NCBI GenBank assembly: GCA_944389185.1
Contig: CALXLL010000001.1
Coordinates: 157,014-193,756, forward strand
Reading direction: 5' to 3'
DNA length: 36,743 bases
DNA from: an uncultured Alphaproteobacteria bacterium
Lineage (GTDB): Bacteria > Pseudomonadota > Alphaproteobacteria > Rs-D84
Made by a program: the position numbers and the translations under genes. The notes beneath the pieces are model-generated. The model saw only the letters and a program-made list of their open reading frames with translations, searched no databases and had not been told where the DNA came from. Positions 31,810-36,743 of the stretch are shown one piece after another; the first letter of the stretch is position 1, and every line of letters begins with the position of its first letter.

Positions 31810-31828
31810 ATTTTTTCTCCCTTTTTTA

Positions 31829-31865
31829 TTGATTTTTATTATACCATTTTGCTATGGTATCGCAA
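31829..31865. promoter_or_regulatory. Overlapping divergent promoters around an inverted repeat (tpiA / ppiD-like)
   Basis: Minus strand: TTGCGA (31865-31860), 16 nt, TATAAT (31843-31838) for tpiA. Plus strand: TTGATT (31829-31834), 18 nt, TATGGT (31853-31858), weaker, for the PpiD-like gene. The perfect inverted repeat ATACCAT/ATGGTAT (31841-31847 with 31854-31860) overlaps both -10 regions, a good place for a shared regulator or for competition between the promoters. Confidence 0.55.
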
Positions 31866-31876
31866 AAGGGGAATAT

Positions 31877-33289
31877 ATGCTAGAATATTTAAGAAATGCG
31901 GCAGATAAACCTGTTGCTAAAATCTTGATTGGAATACTTGCGTTTTCATTCGTAGGTTGGGGTGTTGCAGAATGGATTTTCGGCAGCGTGGCAGGTAACG
32001 ATACTTTGGTAACCGTTGGGGATAAAGAAATTACTATCCAGCAATTTAATCTTGAAAAATCCAGGGAATTGGCCAAACTTGATCGTGAAGAACAGCGCTT
32101 GATTTATACGGACGAACAGGCAGGACAGGTTTTCACAGATAATATTTTAACTACTTTGTCTTCACAGAAAATGGCAGAGAATAGGGCGGAAGATTTAGGG
32201 TTCGTTGTAACTGATAAACGAATCGCGGAAGAAATAAGCGCGTTCCCAGAGTTTCAATTAAACGGTCAATTTTCGACTTTCTTATTTGACTCGGTTTTAA
32301 GCGCGTCTGGTTATACCGAAGCAAGCTTTGCCGAAGTTTTAAGAGGTCAAGTATTGCGTTCTATGGTTTTGGGGGCAATGTCTGTCCCAATGGAAGTTCC
32401 AGACTTTGCCGTTACTGCTGCTTATAACGCCAGATATCGTGAAATGGATATCGATTATGCAACCGTAAAGTTTTCTGACTTTGATGTAGGACAACCAAAA
32501 GAAGAAGATTTAAGAGAGTTTTATGCTAAAAATCCTCAGTTCGTTCCAGAACAAAGGCAGGTTTCTTATGTGTTTATTGAATGTGATTTATCAAAGCCGG
32601 ATGTTTATGATTCTGTTTATGAACAAGCGATGAAATTAGAAGATGATATAATCGCAGGTGAAACGTTAGAACAAGCAGCAAAAAACAATAAAGCAAAATA
32701 TGTTGCTTTGGGAACGCTATCAAAATCAAAATTACCAAAAGATAAAATATTAACAGAAAGAATGGTGGATAGCATTTTTGCTATGGACGAAGCCGTTGAA
32801 AGTGAATTAATAGAAACTAAAGACGGTTTCTTGATAATTCGTGTTGATAAAATAATTCCGGAACATAAGGCAAGTTTTGAAGACGTAAAAAAATCTTTGG
32901 TCAGTGCTTGGAAAAAAGATGAACAAAAAAAGCAGGCTTATATCAAAGCTAACGAGCTGTTAGTAGATTTGAATCAAAATGGCGTTCTTAAAGATAAAAA
33001 AACTGCGACTGTTTCAAGAACATCGGGGGCACCAATTGATGTTTTAAGTGCCGCCTTTAATTCTAAGACTGGTGATAATTCTATCGTAACTGCTGGTGAT
33101 GCTTACTATGTATTGCACGTAGATAAAGAAATAAAACCAGATATAGACGAAAAGAAGAAAGCACAACTTCGTAAAGAATTACAGACTATGTCCGAAAAAG
33201 AAGTTATGGATGATTATAATTCCTTTTTAATAAGAGAATATCCAGTAGAAATTAACGAAAAGTTGTTTAATAGATTCTTTGCTAAGTAA
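31877..33289 (+). CDS. PpiD/SurA-type periplasmic folding chaperone, membrane anchored
   Basis: Protein of 470 aa from the ATG at 31877, chosen for its AAGGGGA ribosome site; the frame is open further upstream across tpiA. The N-terminus MLEYLRNAADKPVAKILIGI plus a hydrophobic helix (LAFSFVGWGVAEWIF) is typical of PpiD. A SurA-N-like helical domain follows (ITIQQFNLEKSRELAKLDRE), then a parvulin-like region (YVALGTLSKSKLP and DGFLIIRVDKIIPEHKASF) that is diverged and may lack isomerase activity. Likely folds exported proteins beside SecYEG. Alphaproteobacteria commonly pair this gene with tpiA and then trpE; trpE is absent here. Confidence 0.85.
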   Translation: MLEYLRNAADKPVAKILIGILAFSFVGWGVAEWIFGSVAGNDTLVTVGDKEITIQQFNLEKSRELAKLDREEQRLIYTDEQAGQVFTDNILTTLSSQKMAENRAEDLGFVVTDKRIAEEISAFPEFQLNGQFSTFLFDSVLSASGYTEASFAEVLRGQVLRSMVLGAMSVPMEVPDFAVTAAYNARYREMDIDYATVKFSDFDVGQPKEEDLREFYAKNPQFVPEQRQVSYVFIECDLSKPDVYDSVYEQAMKLEDDIIAGETLEQAAKNNKAKYVALGTLSKSKLPKDKILTERMVDSIFAMDEAVESELIETKDGFLIIRVDKIIPEHKASFEDVKKSLVSAWKKDEQKKQAYIKANELLVDLNQNGVLKDKKTATVSRTSGAPIDVLSAAFNSKTGDNSIVTAGDAYYVLHVDKEIKPDIDEKKKAQLRKELQTMSEKEVMDDYNSFLIREYPVEINEKLFNRFFAK

Positions 33290-33306
33290 AAAATAAGATA
33301 AAAAAT

Positions 33307-33331
33307 AACCGCCATATTGGCGGTTGTTTTT
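33307..33331. terminator. Bidirectional terminator between the PpiD-like and DUF1015 genes
   Basis: AACCGCC (33307-33313) and GGCGGTT (33319-33325) around ATATT, with a T-run after one A-to-G interruption on the plus strand and an A-rich tract on the other side. Serves two converging genes. Confidence 0.8.
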
Positions 33332-34569
33332 TATGATAATTTATGAATTACCAAACCACTGCGTAACTTCGGTTCAAACCAAGTTGTTTTAGGAGGCATG
33401 ATATTTCCTGTGTCTGCTATGTCAATTATTTGACGCATCGTCACAGGATATAAAGCAAATGCAACCGCCATTTCACCGCTGTCTACGCGCTTTTGTAATT
33501 CGCCAAGACCACGTATACCACCGACGAAGTCTATACGTTTACTTGTGCGTAAGTCACCAAGATTTAATATCTTATCAAATACTAAGTTTGATAATACCGT
33601 TACGTCTAAAACCCCTATTGGGTCGTTATCGTTATAGGTCCCTTCTTTCGCAGTTAAAGAATACCATTTACCATCAAGATACATAGCAAAGTTATGTAAT
33701 TTAGCAGGATGATAAATATCCGTCCCCATTTCTTTTACGTCAAAAGATTCTTTCAGTTTTTCTATAAACTGTTCTGGCGTTAACCCGTTTAAGTCTTTTA
33801 CTACTCGATTATAGTCTATGACTTTTAACTGGCTTTCTGGGAATATAACAGCCAAGAAATAATTGTATTCTTCATTACCTGTATGATTTGGATTCGCTTT
33901 ACGTTTTTCTTCACCAACCAAAGCCGCGGCCGCGGTTCTGTGATGCCCGTCTGCTACGTATAAAGCCGGTATATCTTTAAAGATTTCCGTTATACGATTT
34001 ATTATTTTTTCATCATCAATCTTCCAGAAAGTATGACCGAAACCGTCTGCAGCAACGAAGTCATATTCTGGTTCGTGACTAGCAACGTAATCACTGATTA
34101 TTTTGTTCATTTCTTCAACGTCTGGATATGCAAAGAAAACAGGTTCTATATTAGCATTTTGGATTCTGACGTGAATCATACGGTCTTCTTCTTTGTCTTT
34201 ACGAGTTAGCTCGTGCTTTTTTATTTTTCCTGTCATATAGTCTTCAACGTTTGCAGCAGCAACCAAACCGTATTGAGTTCTGCCGTCCATGGTCTGCGCA
34301 TAAATGTAATACATTTCTTTCGGATCTTGAACCAACCAACCGCGTTCTTGCCATAATTTAAAGTTTTCAACGGCTTTATCGTATACTGACTGAGAATGTT
34401 CATCGGCAATAGGATCAAAGTCTATTTCTGGTTTAATTATATGTAATAAAGATTTTTCGCCGGCTTCTGTTTTTGCTTCCGCAGAGTTTAAAACGTCGTA
34501 AGGACGTGAAGCTACTTCTGCTGCAAGCTCTTTTGGTGGGCGAACACCTGCAAATGGTTTTATCTTCAT
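33331..34569 (-). CDS. DUF1015 family protein
   Basis: Protein of 412 aa, the family's usual length. MKIKPFAGVRPPKELAAEVA with SRPYDVLN near residue 22, the highly conserved YVADGHHRTAAAALV in the middle and IMPPKTTWFEPKLRSGLVIH at the end are diagnostic of DUF1015. The biochemical role of the family is unproven; the HHRTAAA motif resembles that of ParB-like domains, hinting at nucleotide or DNA chemistry (inference). Cytoplasmic. AAGGAG precedes the start and a single-gene promoter lies upstream. Confidence 0.93.
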   Translation of the reverse strand: MKIKPFAGVRPPKELAAEVASRPYDVLNSAEAKTEAGEKSLLHIIKPEIDFDPIADEHSQSVYDKAVENFKLWQERGWLVQDPKEMYYIYAQTMDGRTQYGLVAAANVEDYMTGKIKKHELTRKDKEEDRMIHVRIQNANIEPVFFAYPDVEEMNKIISDYVASHEPEYDFVAADGFGHTFWKIDDEKIINRITEIFKDIPALYVADGHHRTAAAALVGEEKRKANPNHTGNEEYNYFLAVIFPESQLKVIDYNRVVKDLNGLTPEQFIEKLKESFDVKEMGTDIYHPAKLHNFAMYLDGKWYSLTAKEGTYNDNDPIGVLDVTVLSNLVFDKILNLGDLRTSKRIDFVGGIRGLGELQKRVDSGEMAVAFALYPVTMRQIIDIADTGNIMPPKTTWFEPKLRSGLVIHKLS

Positions 34570-34597
34570 ATTAAAACTCCTTATTCCATGCTTAGTG

Positions 34598-34625
34598 ATT
34601 ATAAACCCATTAAAACAAAAGGCAA
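34598..34625 (-). promoter_or_regulatory. Promoter for the DUF1015 gene
   Basis: On the minus strand: TTGCCT (34625-34620), 16 nt, TATAAT (34603-34598). About 28 nt separate the -10 box from the ATG, with AAGGAG between. Confidence 0.55.
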
Positions 34626-34630
34626 ACTAT

Positions 34631-34657
34631 AAAAGGCGTTAAATAACGCCTTTTTTT
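34631..34657 (-). terminator. Terminator after the choloylglycine-hydrolase-family gene
   Basis: AAAAGGCGTT (34631-34640) pairs with AACGCC plus the following T-run around AAAT. It overlaps the end of the minus-strand gene stopping at 34656, and the A-run at 34631-34634 gives a U-run in that transcript. Confidence 0.8.
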
Positions 34658-35741
34658 ATTGCTTTATTTCTACAGGTATAATCGTTTCAGCTTTCGTTTC
34701 ATCCAGCGGATAGTATTGATAAGGTATATTAGCAAAATCTATTTTATCCAAATCTATGCTTCGTATTACGCGGTTATACATAGTGTGATAGTATATCATC
34801 CGATTCGTCATATCCGTTGCGATTGTCCATTGCGTTGCAGACGGCATATTTACAGGATATTGTCCCAAAGGGAACTCGGTTCCCAGCGGAACGTCAAAAT
34901 TATTTAATATATGAAATGCTTCCATCGCAGATTCATAACCAGTGTTTTGCTGAATAGAATAAGTTTGGAAAAAAGCGGCGCGAACGAATCGTGATGGCGG
35001 CGTAAAGTCACCAGGCAGCCCCAGCATACCGCTGCCGGCACCAAAAGCTTTAATAACGATGTTGCCAAGATTTACAGGACCGGCAGTCCCTGGTATAATG
35101 TTAACGTAATTATTTAAGTTATTTATTTGCCAGTCATAACCAGGCGAATTCGTTAATACGCCAAGCTCGCTGTCATAGAAAACAGGTTGTCCGTTTATTA
35201 TTTCCAGAATCACTTGTTTGCCGCTGCTGTCTGTTATTCGCCAGTGAACAGTTGAAGCACGTGGGTCAAGTTGAACTATGTGTATGTCTTTAATGGCAGT
35301 CTTTACTTGGTCAACAGTAGAAAAGTTTGAAAGTATCCAAGAAACCAATTGTAAATCTGCAATAGTTTTATCTTTTTGTTCCGGGTCAAACTTTTGATAT
35401 TCACCGTAATTAGGGAAATAGAATAAACCTGCTGATAATCCGGCTTCGTTTATACCGTCAACTACGAATTCTGGCTGAACGACAGCAAGACCTGCAAAAC
35501 CATATAAAGAATCAAACTTTAAGCCATCCGATGTTCCGTCTGGAAGTAAAGATTGCTGAGCGTGATTTCTGGGAACAATCACATATTGGTTATCAATTTC
35601 CGATTCGCCCCATTCAATTGTTCGCGCTACTACGATAGAGTTGTCTTTGGCTTTTAAAGTTATCCCTGTGCAGGCATTAGCAGATTGAATTAAAGTTAAA
35701 GCGGTTAATAAAACGGATGTAAAGCAAGTTTTTATATTCAT
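34656..35741 (-). CDS. Exported choloylglycine hydrolase / penicillin V acylase family enzyme
   Basis: Ntn-hydrolase of 361 aa that cuts linear amides such as conjugated bile salts, penicillin V or N-acyl lipids. The ATG at 35741 is preferred over a TTG one codon earlier (AGGAGAG spacing). Signal peptide MNIKTCFTSVLLTALTLIQS to ANA, then Cys24, the nucleophile, which signal cleavage would expose as residue 1 (CTGITLKAKDNSIVVARTIEW). Family residues: Arg in VARTIEW, Asn in LTNSPGYDWQ and Arg in PPSRFVRAAFF. The acidic partner is Glu (TIEW), as in many acylases. Periplasmic in a Gram-negative cell. The substrate cannot be read from sequence alone. Confidence 0.9.
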   Translation of the reverse strand: MNIKTCFTSVLLTALTLIQSANACTGITLKAKDNSIVVARTIEWGESEIDNQYVIVPRNHAQQSLLPDGTSDGLKFDSLYGFAGLAVVQPEFVVDGINEAGLSAGLFYFPNYGEYQKFDPEQKDKTIADLQLVSWILSNFSTVDQVKTAIKDIHIVQLDPRASTVHWRITDSSGKQVILEIINGQPVFYDSELGVLTNSPGYDWQINNLNNYVNIIPGTAGPVNLGNIVIKAFGAGSGMLGLPGDFTPPSRFVRAAFFQTYSIQQNTGYESAMEAFHILNNFDVPLGTEFPLGQYPVNMPSATQWTIATDMTNRMIYYHTMYNRVIRSIDLDKIDFANIPYQYYPLDETKAETIIPVEIKQ

Positions 35742-35810
35742 CAATCTCTCCTATGTATATTAAATATTATGAAGAAATCTAGAAATAAAACCATAGGAAA
35801 AAATAAATAA

Positions 35811-35837
35811 AAAAATCGCCCGAAGGCGATTTTTTTA
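35811..35837 (-). terminator. Intrinsic terminator of the SIMPL-domain gene
   Basis: AAAAATCGCC (35811-35820) and GGCGATTTTT (35825-35834) around CGAA. It abuts the stop at 35835 on the minus strand. It shares its stem with the terminators at 11071 and 30488. Confidence 0.88.
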
Positions 35838-36560
35838 ATCTAGGTAATACACTATAGTAGAAACCACGCGAACGGTTTTGTTTATTTGCTCGCTTTCATT
35901 AGTTCCTGGTATTTGCTCGCGCGGTAATACTGAAAATACGCCTTGATTTGCAGTTTTTATTTTACCGACTTTACTATCAGAGCTTTTTGCAAATTCGTCT
36001 GCGGCAAGCTTTGCATTTTTAGTCGCTTGTTCAAGCATTGTAGGTTTTATTTCATTAAGGCCCGTAAATAAATAAGATACAGGCGAATAATATTGATTAT
36101 CAAATATTACGCCTTTTGATACTAACGAGCTTATTTGGCTAAGGGCTTTTTCTACAAGCTCTACATTTTCGGTTCTAAGAGTAATCGTTTGATCAAGAAT
36201 ATATCTTGAATCCATACTTTGACTTGAAGAACGATACGGGTCCGCCATTAAATCGTTAGTATTAATTCTTTCAACTGTTATTTCCGCGTCTTGGAAACCT
36301 TGTTCTTTTAAGAAGTTTTTTATTAAATCTAAATCTGTATTTAATTTTTTCTGGGCTGCAAATAAGTCGTTACCTGTTGTTTTGAATTTAATTTTCCAGA
36401 AAGCCAGATTAGCTTTGACTTCCATTTCTGCCAGACCTTTTACGGTGACCGTTCTGTTGTTGATATGAGAAGTATAGTAAAAATACCCCGGGAAGAAACC
36501 CGCAAGGACAAGAGCCAAAGCAATTATAATAATGTTTTTCGTTTTTTTGAAAAAGTTCAT
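35835..36560 (-). CDS. SIMPL-domain (DUF541) periplasmic protein
   Basis: Protein of 241 aa from the ATG at 36560, which has AGGAGAG 6 nt before it; an ATG nine codons earlier lacks one. A basic start and one hydrophobic helix (NIIIIALALVLAGFFPGYFY) anchor it or act as an uncleaved signal. The rest is a SIMPL domain: RTVTVKGLAEMEVKANLAFW, DAEITVERINTNDLMADPY, YILDQTITLRTENVELVEKA and the end KTVRVVSTIVYYL. The family is envelope-located and poorly understood; some members affect outer-membrane stability or oxidative stress. Single gene with promoter and terminator. Confidence 0.88.
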   Translation of the reverse strand: MNFFKKTKNIIIIALALVLAGFFPGYFYYTSHINNRTVTVKGLAEMEVKANLAFWKIKFKTTGNDLFAAQKKLNTDLDLIKNFLKEQGFQDAEITVERINTNDLMADPYRSSSQSMDSRYILDQTITLRTENVELVEKALSQISSLVSKGVIFDNQYYSPVSYLFTGLNEIKPTMLEQATKNAKLAADEFAKSSDSKVGKIKTANQGVFSVLPREQIPGTNESEQINKTVRVVSTIVYYLD

Positions 36561-36594
36561 AATAATCTCTCCTATTATTTTGACCATTAAAATA

Positions 36595-36600
36595 ATTATA
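36595..36600 (-). promoter_or_regulatory. Extended -10 promoter for the SIMPL-domain gene
   Basis: On the minus strand the -10 box TATAAT (36600-36595) is preceded by TGT, giving a TGn extended -10 element. The -35 region is weak (TTAGCT, 17 nt upstream). About 34 nt lie between it and the ATG, including AGGAGAG. Confidence 0.5.
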
Positions 36601-36653
36601 ACACTTTTTTATATAAAAGCTAACGGATGTTTTAGAAATAATCTGAATAATTA

Positions 36654-36673
36654 AACCGCCTTTTATGGCGGTT
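36654..36673 (-). terminator. Hairpin at the end of the right-edge gene
   Basis: AACCGCC (36654-36660) pairs with GGCGGTT (36667-36673) around a 6-nt loop. On the minus strand it is followed by TTAATTATTC, a poor U-run. It includes the stop codon of the reading frame that enters from the right edge. Confidence 0.4.
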
Positions 36674-36743
36674 GAATTCTTGGTTGGGGCAGCTGGATTC
36701 CCTCGGCATTATAAATGCCTGCGGGGCATTCGTTTGCGTTCAA
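36663..36743 (-). CDS. C-terminal end of a minus-strand gene cut by the window edge
   Basis: On the minus strand one frame stays open from the edge for 26 codons and ends in TAA within a hairpin, as terminator-proximal genes here do. The fragment contains NECPAGIYNAEGIQ and the Pro/Gln-rich end LPQPRIQPP. The other two frames are less convincing. Too short to assign a family; the CPAG element would suit another cysteine-containing exported protein, but that is speculation. Confidence 0.4.
   Translation of the reverse strand: MNANECPAGIYNAEGIQLPQPRIQPP

Noticed and set aside
31643-31876. 78-residue extension of the PpiD-like protein
   Set aside because: It runs antisense through tpiA and lacks a ribosome site; AAGGGGA marks the ATG at 31877.
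1-36743. tRNA, rRNA, CRISPR array, insertion sequence or prophage genes
   Set aside because: No cloverleaf, regularly spaced repeats, transposase, integrase or phage-like genes were recognised on either strand.

Overview
The window looks like chromosomal DNA of an AT-rich, probably host- or gut-associated alphaproteobacterium. The lineage call is an inference. It rests on the S10/spc/alpha ribosomal gene order with rpoA after rpsK and no rpsD, a zinc-free long S14, a tpiA gene divergent from a PpiD/SurA-type gene, and an alphaproteobacterial-style S8 autotransporter barrel. A secreted bile-salt-hydrolase-like enzyme favours a gut habitat. I cannot name a species.

Layout. (1) 38-11071, plus strand: the end of the S10 operon, then the spc and alpha operons (rplV, rpsC, rplP, rpmC, rpsQ, rplN, rplX, rplE, rpsN, rpsH, rplF, rplR, rpsE, rpmD, rplO, secY, rpsM, rpsK, rpoA, rplQ). 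adk, infA and rpmJ are missing from the places they often occupy. The gaps between genes are unusually roomy and nearly all hold hairpins, inverted repeats or promoters. One 17-nt hairpin sequence stands before both rplE and rplR, whose products bind 5S rRNA. (2) 11194-25900: an island of large secreted proteins with no family I recognise. It holds two tandem paralogues with matching cysteines, a third cysteine-rich protein, and a three-gene minus-strand operon. Shared features are signal peptides, Thr/Ser/Ala/Arg-rich linkers, cysteine clusters with a CGx[DN][FY]xxC core, and glycine-zipper hydrophobic segments. A small SAM-fold enzyme and a two-helix membrane protein sit inside the island; both look leaderless. 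(3) 26024-30488: a membrane-anchored low-complexity protein and a giant autotransporter-like protein with ankyrin-like repeats, a subtilase-like passenger that seems to have lost all three catalytic residues, and an outer-membrane barrel. (4) 30513-36743: housekeeping and envelope genes (grpE, tpiA, a PpiD-like chaperone, DUF1015, a choloylglycine-hydrolase-family enzyme, a SIMPL-domain protein) and the tail of one more minus-strand gene.

How the genes fit together. Region 1 builds ribosomes, the Sec channel and RNA polymerase alpha. Regions 2-4 are dominated by exported products. The dozens of cysteines imply periplasmic disulfide chemistry, and the PpiD-like chaperone could help fold such proteins. 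The best candidate for an undescribed system is the cysteine-rich, glycine-zipper envelope island at 11194-25900, possibly working with the pseudo-subtilase autotransporter. This is a hypothesis from shared architecture and proximity, not a demonstrated pathway. No tRNA, rRNA, CRISPR array, insertion sequence or integrase was seen.
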